Shown here one piece after another: positions 28,490-40,989 of a stretch of 64,000 bases of DNA. Each line of letters begins with the position of its first letter. Within the stretch, counting starts at the first letter, position 1. The stretch spans positions 434,001 to 498,000 of the forward strand of contig NZ_CP120375.1 in assembly GCF_029892065.1 (NCBI RefSeq), read 5' to 3'. Made by a program: the position numbers and the translations under genes. Below the pieces are notes generated by a model. The model had not been told where the DNA came from and searched no databases. It worked only from the letters and a program-made list of their open reading frames with translations. Origin of the DNA: Sinorhizobium garamanticum (GTDB taxonomy: Bacteria > Pseudomonadota > Alphaproteobacteria > Rhizobiales > Rhizobiaceae).

Positions 28490-28867
28490 TCGGATCCAGG
28501 AACCCACACTGCCGTGAGCTCGCCGGCCCTCAATAGCCGAGCGAGCGCAAGCGCATCTCGACGGTTCGTCTTCACCCTGTAGCCCGGTTTCCTTGGAATC
28601 AATGATGGAGCGACAACCACGCATTCATGGCCAAGCGATCGGATCAGCCGATGCAGGCCGTAACGGGTTGGGCCGGGCTCATAACAGAAATGCACGCTGT
28701 CAAACTTTGCGGCTATCCGCTGGATGATGCGGCGCATGCTGGCATCCGATGCCTCGACCTAACCCCCAGAAGCGGCTCTCTCCCTCCCGGCCGGATTCAG
28801 CGATAGCAATTCCATTCTTCAGTTTGGCGACATCGATTCCAACAAAAGATTCTTTATACTCTACCAC
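28490..28867 (-). mobile_element. IS110-family transposase, N-terminal remnant
   Basis: From a GTG at 28867 (GGAGGA upstream) the minus strand reads ESFVGIDVAKLKNGIAIAES, the start of an IS110-type DEDD transposase. After a frameshift near 28750 it continues as KFDSVHFCYEPGPTRYGLHR and KTNRRDALALARLLRAGEL. It breaks off near AVWVPGSEGE at about 28490; the C-terminal transposase_20 half is missing. It marks the left border region of the gibberellin operon. Confidence 0.8.
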
Positions 28868-29126
28868 GGCTCGTCCTCCTGTGATGAGGATCGGCTCGGC
28901 CTGTCCGAGCAACCCTCGGACGACCAGTGTAGGGCGCGCCACCTCAGCCACGAAGACCGACATACGGTCTTACGTTGATTTGATGGTGACACGGGCAGGA
29001 ACGAAACCATCCAGCTGCAGGCTGCCACGGACGCGGTCACGAAATGACCGAGTTGTGGAAGGTGGAGGATGGCCGCACTCCTGTACCGTTAGACTCTGTC
29101 TTAAAGCCATCCGGAAGCGACAAGCG

Positions 29127-29142
29127 TGTCGTGGTTGCGACA
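29127..29142 (+). promoter_or_regulatory. NifA upstream activator site 1
   Basis: TGT-N10-ACA with the sequence TGTCGTGGTTGCGACA, a perfect match to the NifA binding consensus. It lies about 87 bases before the -24 element of the sigma54 promoter at 29229. Confidence 0.85.
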
Positions 29143-29148
29143 CTAGGG

Positions 29149-29164
29149 TGTCATTTACCCGACA
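29149..29164 (+). promoter_or_regulatory. NifA upstream activator site 2
   Basis: TGTCATTTACCCGACA fits TGT-N10-ACA exactly. It lies 22 bases (two helical turns) after site 1, which would place both NifA dimers on the same face of the DNA. Confidence 0.88.
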
Positions 29165-29228
29165 CGGCCGCCCGCTGCACCCAAACAACCCCGTTGAAGT
29201 ATAGGGGTTCTATTCAAATGTGTCTGAC

Positions 29229-29243
29229 TGGCACAGCTCTTGC
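29229..29243 (+). promoter_or_regulatory. sigma54 (-24/-12) promoter of the gibberellin operon
   Basis: TGGCACAGCTCTTGC matches the TGGCAC-N5-TTGC consensus fully. With the two NifA sites 65 to 100 bases upstream it forms a canonical nif/fix-type promoter, so the operon should be switched on in low-oxygen nodules. Confidence 0.92.
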
Positions 29244-29316
29244 GTAGAAGAGAGGGCGAAGCGGTTAGTTTCAACCACTTCGGCTACGTTTATCGAGGCT
29301 TTCGAAGGGGCAAACC

Positions 29317-29592
29317 ATGCGCGGTGCATTTCTGAACAGCTTGATGATGACGATCGTCTTGGCGACGGTGCCCACCATGACGGCTTTCGCCCAGCCCCAG
29401 ATGACCACCGTCGCCAAGGCGATCGATTCCAACCCCGACAAGCCTCCCGAGGATGCCGCCGACCCTCGCGCTTATCCGGAAAAGATCGATCTGGCGCTGA
29501 CCATCGCCGCGGAGGACGTCGTCTACATGCCGTCTTACGTCATTCGCTGCCCGCAGCGCCTGCCGGTCACCTTCCGCCCTTCCATCGCTTAG
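29317..29592 (+). pseudogene. small secreted-type frame ending in a possible cyp115 3' fragment
   Basis: Open frame of 91 residues just before cyp112. The first 25 residues form a signal-peptide-like segment (MRGAFLNSLMMTIVLATVPT...AFAQ). The last part, about residues 70-91 (MPSYVIRCPQRLPVTFRP), resembles the extreme C-terminus of a cytochrome P450. In many rhizobia the gibberellin operon keeps only a fragment of cyp115 at this position, which would explain it. No heme motif is present, so it cannot be an active P450. The middle is unassigned. Whether the frame is translated is unknown; it sits between the sigma54 promoter and cyp112. Confidence 0.45.
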
Positions 29593-29608
29593 AGAGTGAA
29601 GTGCCACC

Positions 29609-30811
29609 ATGTCCGAACAACCCTTGCCGACGCTGCCGATGTGGCGCGTCGATCACATTGAACCCTCGCCCGAGATGTTGGCGCTACGCGCCAACGGTCC
29701 GATCCACCGCGTGCGCTTCCCGTCCGGGCACGAAGGTTGGTGGGTGACAGGCTACGACGAGGCCAAGGCGGTGCTGTCCGACGCGGCGTTCAGGCCCGCG
29801 GGAATGCCGCCGGCGGCATTCACCCCGGATTCGGTGATTCTCGGTTCGCCGGGGTGGCTGGTCTCGCACGAGGGGGGCGAACATGCCCGGTTACGCACGA
29901 TCGTGGCGCCGGCCTTCAGCAACCGCAGGGTGAAGCTGCTCGCGCAGCAGGTCGAGGCGATCGCCGCGCAGTTGTTCGAGACGCTGGCGGCCCAGCCCCA
30001 GCCCGCCGACCTGCGGCGCCACCTCTCCTTTCCGCTTCCGGCCATGGTCATCAGCGCGCTGATAGGCGTGCTCTACGAGGATCACGCCTTTTTCGCCGCG
30101 CTGTCCGACGAGGTGATGACGCACCAGCATGAAAGCGGCCCGCGCAGCACGTCGCGCCTGGCCTGGGAAGAACTGCGCGCCTACATTCGCGGCAAGATGC
30201 GGGATAAGCGCCAGGATCCGGGCGACAACCTGCTGACGGATCTGCTCGCGGCGGTCGACCAGGGCAAAGCGACCGAGGAAGAGGCGATCGGCCTGGCCGC
30301 GGGCATGCTGGTGGCGGGGCACGAGAGCACCGTCGCGCAGATCGAATTCGGTCTGCTGGCCATGTTCCGCCATCCGCAACAGCGCGAACGCCTGGTCGGC
30401 GATCCATCCCTGGTGGACAAGGCGGTGGAGGAAATCCTGCGCATGTACCCGCCGGGCGCGGGCTGGGACGGCATCATGCGCTATCCGAGGACCGACGTGA
30501 CCATCGCGGGCGTGCATATTCCCGCGGAGAGCAAGGTGCTGGTCGGCCTGCCGGCGACGTCGTTCGATCCGCGCCATTTCGACGACCCGGAAATCTTCGA
30601 CATCGGGCGCGACGCAAAGCCGCACCTGGCGTTCTCCTACGGGCCGCACTACTGCATCGGCGTGGAGCTGGCCAGGCTGGAACTCAAGGTGGTGTTCGGT
30701 TCGATCTTCCAGCGCTTTCCCGCGCTGCGCCTGGCCGTGGCGCCCGAAGAACTGAAGTTGCGCAAGGAGATCATCACTGGCGGGTTCGAGGAGTTCCCGG
30801 TGCTCTGGTGA
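29609..30811 (+). CDS. cyp112: cytochrome P450 CYP112, gibberellin C20 oxidase
   Basis: Soluble bacterial P450 of 400 residues. The I-helix oxygen-binding motif is AGHESTV (about 232-238), the ExxR-like helix is [10 protein letters not shown], and the heme-binding loop is [10 protein letters not shown] with the Cys ligand at about 350. In the rhizobial gibberellin pathway CYP112 removes C20 from GA12 to give GA9. It is the first complete gene of the operon behind the NifA/sigma54 promoter. GAGAGTGAAG precedes the ATG. cyp114 follows after 94 bases. The gene shares the very GC-rich codon use of the rest of the operon. Confidence 0.93.
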   Translation: MSEQPLPTLPMWRVDHIEPSPEMLALRANGPIHRVRFPSGHEGWWVTGYDEAKAVLSDAAFRPAGMPPAAFTPDSVILGSPGWLVSHEGGEHARLRTIVAPAFSNRRVKLLAQQVEAIAAQLFETLAAQPQPADLRRHLSFPLPAMVISALIGVLYEDHAFFAALSDEVMTHQHESGPRSTSRLAWEELRAYIRGKMRDKRQDPGDNLLTDLLAAVDQGKATEEEAIGLAAGMLVAGHESTVAQIEFGLLAMFRHPQQRERLVGDPSLVDKAVEEILRMYPPGAGWDGIMRYPRTDVTIAGVHIPAESKVLVGLPATSFDPRHFDDPEIFDIGRDAKPHLAFSYGPHYCIGVELARLELKVVFGSIFQRFPALRLAVAPEELKLRKEIITGGFEEFPVLW

Positions 30812-30905
30812 TGCGCGGACGCCGCCGGGAAGCGCGATCTTCTGCGCAATTTGCCGGCGCGCCTGGCGCGCGCCAGTCAGATCAGCCAGCCAACAGGTAA
30901 CCAAG

Positions 30906-32501
30906 ATGGACGTGCAAGAAACCACGGCAGCATGCCGGGACGCCTTCGCCGAACTGGCCTCGCCAGCGTGCATCCACGACCCGTATCCGTTCATGCGGTG
31001 GTTGCGCGAGCACGATCCGGTGCATCGTGCGGCATCGGGCCTCTTTCTGTTGAGCCGCCACGCTGACATCTACTGGGCGCTCAAGGCCACGGGCGATGCG
31101 TTTCGGGGACCGGCGCCGGGCGAACTGGCGCGCTATTTCCCCCGAGCGGCGACCAGCCTGTCGCTCAATCTGCTGGCGTCCACGCTAGCGATGAAGGAAC
31201 CACCGACGCATACGCGTCTGCGCCGGCTGATCTCGCGCGATTTCACCATGCGCCAGATCGACAACCTGCGGCCGAGCATCGCGCGCATCGTCGCAGCGCG
31301 CCTGGACGGCATGGCGCCCGCGCTGGAGCGCGGGGAGGCGGTGGACCTGCATCGGGAATTCGCGCTGGCCTTGCCCATGCTGGTCTTCGCCGAACTGTTC
31401 GGCATGCCCCAGGACGACATGTTCGGGCTCGCCGCCGGCATCGGCGCTATTCTGGAAGGCCTGAGCCCGCACGCCAGCGATCCCCAGCTCGCCGCGGCGG
31501 ACGCGGCCAGCGCCAGGGTGCAGGCCTACTTCGGCGACCTCATACAGCGCAAGCGCACCGATCCCCGCCACGACATCGTGTCTATGCTGGTCGGCGCACA
31601 CGACGACGATGCCGACACGCTGTCGGATGCGGAGTTGATCAGTATGCTCTGGGGCATGCTGCTGGGCGGCTTCGCCACCACTGCTGCGACCATCGACCAT
31701 GCGGTCCTGGCGATGCTGGCGTATCCAGAACAGCGGCACTGGCTGCAGGGAGACGCCGCGGGGGTGGAGGCATTCGTCGAAGAAGTCCTGCGCTGCGACG
31801 CGCCCGCCATGTTCAGCTCCATTCCGCGTATCGCCCAGCGCGACATCGAACTGGGCGGCGTGGTGATCCCGAAGAACGCGGACGTGCGCGTGCTGATCGC
31901 GGCCGGCAATCGCGACCCGGACGCCTTCGCCTATCCCGACCGCTTCGATCCCGCACGGTTCTACGGCACCAGTCCTGGCATGTCGACCGACGGGAAGATC
32001 ATGCTGAGCTTCGGCCACGGCATCCACTTCTGCCTCGGTGCGCAATTGGCCCGCGTGCAGTTGGCCGAGAGCCTGCCGCGGATCCAGGCGCGCTTCCCCA
32101 CGCTGGCATTGGCCGAGCAGCCGACCCGGGAGCCCTCCGCGTTCCTTAGGACGTTCCGCGCGCTGCCGGTGCGGCTGCATGCGCAAGGGGCTGAGATGCG
32201 CGTCGTGGTCGACCAGGATCTGTGCGGAACCACTGGGCAGTGCGTGCTGACGCTGCCAGGCACCTTTCGCCAGCGCGAACCGGACGGCGTGGCCGAAGTG
32301 TGCGTGGCGACGGTCCCGCAGGCTCTGCACGCCGCCGTGCGGCTCGCGGCCAGCCAGTGCCCGGTCGCCGCCATTCGGGTCATCGAAAGCGGCGCTGGCG
32401 ATGACGAGCGCGGCAGCGCGCCTGCGCCTCCTCAGGCGGAGGCCGAGCGGCATGCCGCGAAAGACCAACGCAATCCAGGAGGACATGATGGGACGGTTTG
32501 A
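30906..32501 (+). CDS. cyp114: cytochrome P450 CYP114 fused to a ferredoxin
   Basis: 531 residues. Residues 1 to about 425 are a P450 with I-helix [11 protein letters not shown], ExxR region [10 protein letters not shown] and heme loop [10 protein letters not shown]. Residues from about 431 are a small 3Fe-4S-type ferredoxin: [16 protein letters not shown], with Cys440, Cys446 and Cys485 (in SQCPVAAI). CYP114 contracts the B ring, turning ent-7-hydroxykaurenoic acid into GA12-aldehyde, and needs this ferredoxin. No stop separates the two, so electron donor and enzyme are made as one chain. The end of the frame overlaps the sdr start by 14 bases. In some described operons the ferredoxin is a separate gene. 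Confidence 0.92.
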   Translation: MDVQETTAACRDAFAELASPACIHDPYPFMRWLREHDPVHRAASGLFLLSRHADIYWALKATGDAFRGPAPGELARYFPRAATSLSLNLLASTLAMKEPPTHTRLRRLISRDFTMRQIDNLRPSIARIVAARLDGMAPALERGEAVDLHREFALALPMLVFAELFGMPQDDMFGLAAGIGAILEGLSPHASDPQLAAADAASARVQAYFGDLIQRKRTDPRHDIVSMLVGAHDDDADTLSDAELISMLWGMLLGGFATTAATIDHAVLAMLAYPEQRHWLQGDAAGVEAFVEEVLRCDAPAMFSSIPRIAQRDIELGGVVIPKNADVRVLIAAGNRDPDAFAYPDRFDPARFYGTSPGMSTDGKIMLSFGHGIHFCLGAQLARVQLAESLPRIQARFPTLALAEQPTREPSAFLRTFRALPVRLHAQGAEMRVVVDQDLCGTTGQCVLTLPGTFRQREPDGVAEVCVATVPQALHAAVRLAASQCPVAAIRVIESGAGDDERGSAPAPPQAEAERHAAKDQRNPGGHDGTV

Positions 32502-33333
32502 GGGCAAGATGGCTGTGGTGACCGGCGCCGGCGCCGGCATCGGCAAGGCATGCGCCCTCGCCATCGCGCGCGAGGGCGGCAGAGTGGTGGTGGCCGACAT
32601 TGATGGCTCGGCGGCCATCGCCTGCACTGCGCAGATCACGGCCGAAGCGGGCCACGCGCTGGCCCTGGCCATGGACATCGCCGATGCGCAGGCCGTGGCA
32701 GCGCTGTTCGAAACGGCGGAGCGGCACTTCGGTGGGGTCGACCTGCTGGTGAACAACGCGAGCGCCATGCATCTGACCCCGCTCGACCGCGCGATCCTCG
32801 ACCTGGACCTGGCGGTCTGGGATCAGACCATGGCGACCAATCTGCGCGGCACGCTGCTCTGCTGCCGGCAGGCCATCCCACGGATGATCGCCCGCGGCGG
32901 TGGCGCGATCGTCAACATGTCATCGTGCCAGGGGCTCAGCGGTGACACCGCGCAGACGTCCTACGCCGCGTCGAAGGCGGCGATGAACATGCTGTCGGCC
33001 TCGCTCGCCACCCAGTACGGTCATGCCCAGATCCGCTGCAACGCGGTTGCGCCGGGTCTCATCATGACCGAGCGCCTCCTCGCCAAGCTGGACGAGTGCA
33101 TGCAACGGCATCTGCGCCGGCACCAGCTCCTGCCGCGCGTCGGCCGCCCCGAGGACGTGGCCGCGCTGGTGGCGTTCCTGCTCTCCGACGATGCTGCGTT
33201 CATCACCGGCCAGGTCGTGTGCATCGACGGCGGCATGCTGGCGCATGTGCCGACGTACGCTGACGGTGGCAACAGCCGCGCTGCGCGGCCTGCCGGCGAC
33301 ACCGCCGAAGCGGCCGTGGCGCCGCGCTGCTGA
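32488..33333 (+). CDS. short-chain dehydrogenase of gibberellin synthesis (SDR-GA)
   Basis: SDR of 281 residues. The cofactor motif TGAGAGIG lies at about 12-19, NNAS at about 87, and the active site is Ser in NMSSCQG with YAASKAA. In the rhizobial pathway it oxidises GA12-aldehyde to GA12. Two tandem ATGs are present; the second (32488) is preferred because AGGAGG lies five bases before it. An in-frame ATG at 32401 lies inside the cyp114-ferredoxin gene and is rejected. The stop overlaps the cyp117 start by one base (TGATG), so coupling is tight. Confidence 0.9.
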   Translation: MGRFEGKMAVVTGAGAGIGKACALAIAREGGRVVVADIDGSAAIACTAQITAEAGHALALAMDIADAQAVAALFETAERHFGGVDLLVNNASAMHLTPLDRAILDLDLAVWDQTMATNLRGTLLCCRQAIPRMIARGGGAIVNMSSCQGLSGDTAQTSYAASKAAMNMLSASLATQYGHAQIRCNAVAPGLIMTERLLAKLDECMQRHLRRHQLLPRVGRPEDVAALVAFLLSDDAAFITGQVVCIDGGMLAHVPTYADGGNSRAARPAGDTAEAAVAPRC

Positions 33334-34685
33334 TGGAGCTGATGGCCATGCTGCTCAACCCGCTGAACCGTCGACACCGGCTCCGGCACGACATCCCAGT
33401 CGTGCCCGGCGCTTTCCCCCTGGTCGGGCATCTTCCCGCCATCGTCTGCGACCTGCCGCGTCTGCTGCGGCGTGCGGAACGGACGCTGGGCAGCCACTTC
33501 TGGCTGGATTTCGGCCCTGCAGGACACCTGATGACCTGCGTGGATCCAGATGCGTTCGCACTGCTCCGGCACAAGGACGTGTCCTCGACGCTGATCGAAG
33601 AGATCGCGCCCGAATTGCTTGGCGGAACGTTGGTCGCCCAGGACGGCGGCGCGCACCGGCAGGCGCGGAATGGGATCAAGGCGGCGTTCCTGCCCAAGGG
33701 GCTGACCCAGGCCGGCACCGGCGACCTGTTCGCACCGGTCATCCGGGCGCGGGTGCAGGCGTGGCGCGACCGCGGCGACGTAACCATCCTGCGCGAAACC
33801 GGCGACCTGACGCTCAAGCTCATCTTCAGCCTCATGGGAATCCCCGCGCAGGACCTGCCGGGATGGCATCGCAAGTACCGGCAACTGCTGCAGTTGATCG
33901 TCGCGCCCCCGGTCGACCTGCCCGGACTTCCGTTGCGGCGCGGCCGCGCCGCCCGCGACTGGATCGACGCGCAGTTGCGCCAGTTCGTCCGCGACGCGCG
34001 CGCGCATGGCGCGCGCACCGGGTTGATCACCGACATGGTGAGCGCCTTCGATCGCAGCGACGATGCGCTCTCCGATGACGTCCTGGTCGCCAATATCCGC
34101 TTGCTGCTGCTTGGCGGTCACGACACCACCGCCTCGACGATGGCCTGGATGGTGATCGAGCTGGCGCGGCAGCCTGTGCTGTGGGACGCCCTGGTCGAGG
34201 AGGCGCAACGCGTGGGCGCGGTGCCGACCCGGCACGCGGACCTGGCGCAGTGTCCGGTCGCCGAGGCGCTGTTCCGCGAGACGCTGCGCGTACATCCGGC
34301 GACCACGCTCCTGCCGCGTCGCGCGCTGCAGGAATTGCAACTCGGCCAACGGCGCATTCCCGCGGGCACCCATTTGTGCATCCCGCTGCTGCATTTCTCG
34401 ACCTCGGCGCTGCTGCACGAGGCGCCTGATCAGTTCCGCCTGGAGCGGTGGCTGCAACGCACGGAGCCGATCCGGCCGGTGGACATGCTGCAGTTCGGTA
34501 CCGGCCCACACGTCTGCATCGGCTACCATCTGGTATGGCTGGAACTGGTGCAGTTCTGCATCGCCTTGGCGCTGACCATGCACGAGGCCGGGGTGCGGCC
34601 GCGGTTGCTGAGCGGCGTCGAAAAAGGCCGACGCTATTACCCGACCGCACATCCGTCCATGACAATCCGCATCGGATTCTCATGA
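33333..34685 (+). CDS. cyp117: cytochrome P450 CYP117, ent-kaurene oxidase
   Basis: P450 of 450 residues. The I-helix motif is GGHDTTAS (about 265-272), ExxR is in LFRETLRVHP, and the heme loop is FGTGPHVCIG. CYP117 oxidises ent-kaurene at C19 through to ent-kaurenoic acid and on to the 7-hydroxy product. The ATG overlaps the sdr stop. The N-terminus has a proline-rich PVVPGAFPLVGHLP, typical of P450s, without a membrane anchor. A 142-base non-coding gap separates it from the prenyl synthase gene. Confidence 0.93.
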   Translation: MELMAMLLNPLNRRHRLRHDIPVVPGAFPLVGHLPAIVCDLPRLLRRAERTLGSHFWLDFGPAGHLMTCVDPDAFALLRHKDVSSTLIEEIAPELLGGTLVAQDGGAHRQARNGIKAAFLPKGLTQAGTGDLFAPVIRARVQAWRDRGDVTILRETGDLTLKLIFSLMGIPAQDLPGWHRKYRQLLQLIVAPPVDLPGLPLRRGRAARDWIDAQLRQFVRDARAHGARTGLITDMVSAFDRSDDALSDDVLVANIRLLLLGGHDTTASTMAWMVIELARQPVLWDALVEEAQRVGAVPTRHADLAQCPVAEALFRETLRVHPATTLLPRRALQELQLGQRRIPAGTHLCIPLLHFSTSALLHEAPDQFRLERWLQRTEPIRPVDMLQFGTGPHVCIGYHLVWLELVQFCIALALTMHEAGVRPRLLSGVEKGRRYYPTAHPSMTIRIGFS

Positions 34686-34827
34686 GCCGGCATCGCATGC
34701 CCCGTGTGGCGACGCAGCGGCGCCGGCGACGCGCGGCATTGCTCCACTCGGCGCGCGCGCTCGGTGCGACGCCGGCAACACCGCGGCTCGCCGCTCGCCG
34801 TGGCCGTCTCCTTTCAGGTACAAGGAC

Positions 34828-35835
34828 ATGAACAACATGCAGACCGGTTCCACGCTACACGACGACCGAACTGCCGCTTCCGCGCTCGGCGGATTGGGCG
34901 CGCAGGCGCCCGGCGCATCCGACAGGCTGCTGCCGGAGATCTGGATGCAGGACGGCGCAAAGCGGGTCGAACAGGCGCTGGCGCGTCTTCTCTGCGCCGA
35001 AGACGACGGTGAGACCGAGCTGATGGCGGCGATGCGCTACGCCACCTTGCATGGCGGGAAGCGCACCCGCGCCTTGCTCTGTCTGGCTGCCGGCGCACTG
35101 GCCGACACGCCGGCGCACATGCTCGACGACGTCGGCGCCGCCATTGAGATGATGCACGCCTGTACCCTGGTCCACGACGACCTGCCCGCGATGGACGACG
35201 ACGTGCTTCGCCGCGGCCTTCCGACCGTGCACGTCAAGTTCGGCGAAGCCACTGCGATCCTGGTCGGCGATGCGCTGCAGGCGCACGCCTTCCTGACCCT
35301 GGCAAGCCTGGATGCGCCAGGCGACAACCGTATCGCGCTCGTGCGCGAACTGGCGCAGGCGGTGTCCGCCGAGGGTGCCGCAGGCGGGCAGGCCATGGAT
35401 CTGTCGCTGGTCGGAAAGCACGTCGAGCTGGACAGGATCGTGGCGATGCACCGGATGAAGAGCGGAGCGCTAGTGCGCGCGTCCGTTCGCATGGGCGCGC
35501 TATGCGCCATCGCGGAGGATGCCGCGCACGCTGCGCTGTACTGTGCGCTCGATCGCTACAGCGCCTGTTTCGGCCTGGCGTTGCAGGTGGTCGACGACAT
35601 TCTCGACGCGACAGCGGATACCGCGACGCTGGGCAAGACCCCCGGCAAGGACGCGGCGGCGCAGAAGCCGACCTGCGCGTCGATCATGGGGCTGCAGGCA
35701 GCGCGCCAGTTCGCGCTGGATCTGTTGCGCGACGCCGGGGAGGCCATCGCCCCGCTGGGGCCGCGTGCGGAACGGTTGGCGCAGATGCTGCAGCGGGCCA
35801 ACGCGTATCTGTTCAAGCACGCGCCATGCGCATGA
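34828..35835 (+). CDS. ggps: geranylgeranyl diphosphate synthase
   Basis: Trans-prenyl transferase of 335 residues, all helical. It condenses DMAPP/IPP units to geranylgeranyl diphosphate, the gibberellin precursor. The first aspartate-rich motif is HDDLPAMDDD at about 116-125 and the second is VDDILD at about 255-260; GGKRTR and the FG..TAILVGDAL region are also present. AAGGAC stands before the ATG. It belongs to the operon core, and supplies the substrate for CPS. A GC-rich 253-base spacer without a gene follows. Confidence 0.93.
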   Translation: MNNMQTGSTLHDDRTAASALGGLGAQAPGASDRLLPEIWMQDGAKRVEQALARLLCAEDDGETELMAAMRYATLHGGKRTRALLCLAAGALADTPAHMLDDVGAAIEMMHACTLVHDDLPAMDDDVLRRGLPTVHVKFGEATAILVGDALQAHAFLTLASLDAPGDNRIALVRELAQAVSAEGAAGGQAMDLSLVGKHVELDRIVAMHRMKSGALVRASVRMGALCAIAEDAAHAALYCALDRYSACFGLALQVVDDILDATADTATLGKTPGKDAAAQKPTCASIMGLQAARQFALDLLRDAGEAIAPLGPRAERLAQMLQRANAYLFKHAPCA

Positions 35836-36088
35836 GCGCCTCCGCATGGAGTCGCTCCTGTGCCGCTGCGATCGGCCGGCGGCAGCGGTGCATGCTGCAC
35901 TGTGTCCGAGTCCGCGGCGCCGGTCGCAGCGGTTGGCCAGCACGGCCGCGGCGCACGCGGCGCGTTGCGCGCAAGCCTATGCGGCGGACCAGCGCCAGCA
36001 TCGGGGCGCGTCGCCGCGCCGGCGGCGACGTGCGCTGCGTCTGGCCGATCCTGGTTCTCGTCAACCCTCTGCAGAAGGAACATCCCGC

Positions 36089-38538
<2,450 letters not shown>

Positions 38539-38623
38539 ACGCGCGGGAGGCGGCGACGTGCGCGCGCTGCCGTCGGTCCGATCCGACGCAACGCCGTCGC
38601 CCGATGCGATGGATGGAGCGAGC

Positions 38624-39673
38624 ATGAGCGACATCGCCCTGAGCCGGCGCAAGGACGACCATCTGGACATCGTGCTGGATCGGCGAACGGCGCCGGCCAC
38701 GGTCGCCGCCGGCTGGGAGCACATCCGTTTCGAACACTGCGCATTGCCCGAGTTGGACCTGACGCAGATCGACCTGCGCGCCTCGCTGCTGGGCAAGACC
38801 ATGCGCGCGCCGCTGCTGATCAGCTCCATGACCGGCGGCATGCCACGCGCCGAGGCCATCAACCGGCATCTGAGCGAGGCAGCGCAAGCCTTGGGGATCG
38901 CCATGTGCGTCGGTTCGCAGCGCGTGAGCCTGCAATCCCACAACTCCCAGGGGCTGACGCGCGCGCTGCGCCGCCTGGCCCCAGACATTCCCTTGCTGGC
39001 CAATATCGGCGCCGCGCAACTGCGCGAGGCCGACGGCCTGGACCTGGCGCGCCGGGCGGTGGATGCGCTGGAGGCCGATGGACTCATCGTCCATTTCAAT
39101 CCGCTGCAGGAAGCGGTACAGCCGGAGGGCGACCGCGACTGGCGAGGCGTCCTGGCGCAGATCGCTCGCGCCGCGCGCAGCGTGGCCGTGCCGATTGTGG
39201 CCAAGGAAGTGGGGTCTGGCCTGTCCGCCTCGGTGGCCTGTGCACTCGTCGAGGCGGGCGTGGCGGTGATCGATGTCGCCGGCGCCGGCGGCACCAGTTG
39301 GGCCGCGGTGGAGGGCGAGCGCGCCCGCGATGCCGCCGACCGTGCAGTGGCGATGGCGTTCGCCGATTGGGGGATTCCGACCCCGGCCAGCGTGCAGGCG
39401 GTACGTCGGGCGCTGCCAACGGTGAAGCTGATCGCGTCGGGCGGGATCCGCGACGGCGTCGACGTGGCCAAGGCCATCCGCCTGGGCGCGGACATCGCCG
39501 GGCAGGCGGCCGGCGTGCTGCGCGCGGCGACGGTGTCCACCGAGGCGGTTGTCGCGCATTTCGAGATCGTCATCCGCCAGTTGGCCGTCGCCTGCTTCTG
39601 CACCGGTTCGGCCGATTTGGCGACGTTGCGTCGGGCGCGCTTGTTGCCCTCGGCGCATCTGCCCGCCGGTTGA
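38624..39673 (+). CDS. idi: type II isopentenyl diphosphate isomerase
   Basis: FMN/NADPH-dependent isomerase of 349 residues, the usual length. [12 protein letters not shown] opens the protein, and [49 protein letters not shown] and [20 protein letters not shown] are family signatures of the TIM barrel. It interconverts IPP and DMAPP and so raises prenyl supply for gibberellin. The start at 38624 has GGAG six bases upstream; earlier in-frame codons lie within the ks tail. It is the last gene of the operon; an accessory idi is present in only some rhizobial operons. Confidence 0.92.
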   Translation: MSDIALSRRKDDHLDIVLDRRTAPATVAAGWEHIRFEHCALPELDLTQIDLRASLLGKTMRAPLLISSMTGGMPRAEAINRHLSEAAQALGIAMCVGSQRVSLQSHNSQGLTRALRRLAPDIPLLANIGAAQLREADGLDLARRAVDALEADGLIVHFNPLQEAVQPEGDRDWRGVLAQIARAARSVAVPIVAKEVGSGLSASVACALVEAGVAVIDVAGAGGTSWAAVEGERARDAADRAVAMAFADWGIPTPASVQAVRRALPTVKLIASGGIRDGVDVAKAIRLGADIAGQAAGVLRAATVSTEAVVAHFEIVIRQLAVACFCTGSADLATLRRARLLPSAHLPAG

Positions 39674-39717
39674 TGCCGGCGTCGGCACAACGGCAAAGAA
39701 TTTGCCGATCATCGGCC

Positions 39718-39965
39718 CCGCAGGCTGATCTCTACTTTGCCGATCCATACTCTGCTTTGGCAACGCGGCAGCGACGAAAACGCAATGGACTGACACGCCA
39801 GTACTTGCCACCACGCCGACTTCAGCACCATCACTGAAGAGCGCCTGCGATGGATCGAGCAACGCCTTTACGACCGACCACGCAAGAGACTCGGATTCAG
39901 AAGGCCCCTCGAAGTTTTCTTAGAGGAACTCATCAACAGCGTTGCGAGTCGCGAGGATGGCCGTC
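39718..39965 (+). mobile_element. IS30-family transposase, C-terminal remnant
   Basis: DLYFADPYS, then (after a one-base shift) WQRGSDENA, NGLTRQYLP and later DFSTITEERLRWIEQRLYD and RKRLGFRRPLEVFLEEL together match the C-terminal end of IS30 transposases (catalytic Glu in the DEN region). The frame shifts at least twice and the N-terminal two thirds are absent. It marks the right edge of the gibberellin operon. Confidence 0.85.
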
Positions 39966-40117
39966 CCGAATTGCGACTGTCAAACAATCGACAGGACGAG
40001 TAGCTTGAGTAGAGGCTTCTTGAATTCATGAAACAGATAGAACTATGTGTCTAAATCGATTGGAATAGAATCTAATCCTGGATCATCGTTTTCCCGCCAG
40101 AAACGAAGGAAACCACG

Positions 40118-40687
40118 ATGACAAAGACCTCGATCCTCGTCTTCCATCCGGATTTGGCCCGTTCCAAGGTCAACAAGGCCCTTGTCGCGGCGGCAGCCGG
40201 ACTGCCGGGGGTGGAGATTGCCGACATGCAGGCTCTCTATCCGAACGGTATCGATTCGTCACGGGATGGCCGGCGCGAAGCTGCGCGCCTTCTCTCAGCC
40301 GACCGTATAGTGCTGCAGTTTCCTTTCCAGTGGTATTCCACGCCAGCGCTCCTAAAGGCATGGCAGGATGCCGTTCTCACCCGCATGTTCTACATGACAT
40401 ACGAGCACGAGGGTCGGGCACTCCGGGGCAAGCCGCTGCTGATCGCCGTTACCACCGGCAGTGCTCCAGAGTCCTACGGTCCTGGTGGCCAAAACATGTT
40501 CACAATGGACGCGTTGCTTGCCCCGCTGCGGGCCACTTCCCATCGCTGCGGGCTCCGATGGACCAAGCCATTCGTTGTCTACCAGGCGGACAAACTGGAA
40601 CCTCCACAGCTTCATGCCGCAGCAGCCGATTACGCCGACACGTTGCGAGCGGTGAGCAGCGACTCCTGCCTCCTCAAAACGGTCTGA
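40118..40687 (+). CDS. flavodoxin-fold NAD(P)H-dependent oxidoreductase
   Basis: Protein of 189 residues of the NQO/KefF/MdaB group. SILVFHPDLARSKVNKAL is the FMN phosphate-binding start, IVLQFPFQWYSTPALLKAWQD the second flavin loop, and TTGSAPESYGPGGQNMFT the third. These enzymes reduce quinones or activate potassium-efflux systems, and in rhizobia some are tied to oxidative or phenolic stress. AAGGAAACC precedes the ATG. An AT-rich leader at 40050-40090 has LysR-box-like symmetry, but no partner regulator is adjacent. The gene stands alone between IS debris and nodJ (opposite strand). Confidence 0.85.
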   Translation: MTKTSILVFHPDLARSKVNKALVAAAAGLPGVEIADMQALYPNGIDSSRDGRREAARLLSADRIVLQFPFQWYSTPALLKAWQDAVLTRMFYMTYEHEGRALRGKPLLIAVTTGSAPESYGPGGQNMFTMDALLAPLRATSHRCGLRWTKPFVVYQADKLEPPQLHAAAADYADTLRAVSSDSCLLKTV

Positions 40688-40989
40688 GGCGCGGAAAACA
40701 CTCGTAACATTCACGGATACTTCGCGCCTGTGCCGAAGGAGCGCCGCGAGGATCGATGCGCCCAGATAATAGCCTCGATCTAACGTGAGGCGCCGATTCC
40801 ATCGCCTCAGGTACTGCAGCAACGAACGCTGGAGCGCAGGTGATCGCCCCCTAAGGGGCAACGATCCGACCATGCCCGATCGCCGTTCCTCCATGCCGCG
40901 ATAAGGCATGGCTAGTCCCGCGCACGCTCCAATAGACGTTAGCGTAAGTGTCCACTGATGACGCGTATTGTCCACCGTACCATGTCTGG
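40688..40989. other. spacer between convergent oxidoreductase and nodJ, no gene seen
   Basis: About 300 bases between the oxidoreductase stop and the nodJ stop. Open frames here are extensions or shadows. A clear terminator was not found. Confidence 0.5.
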
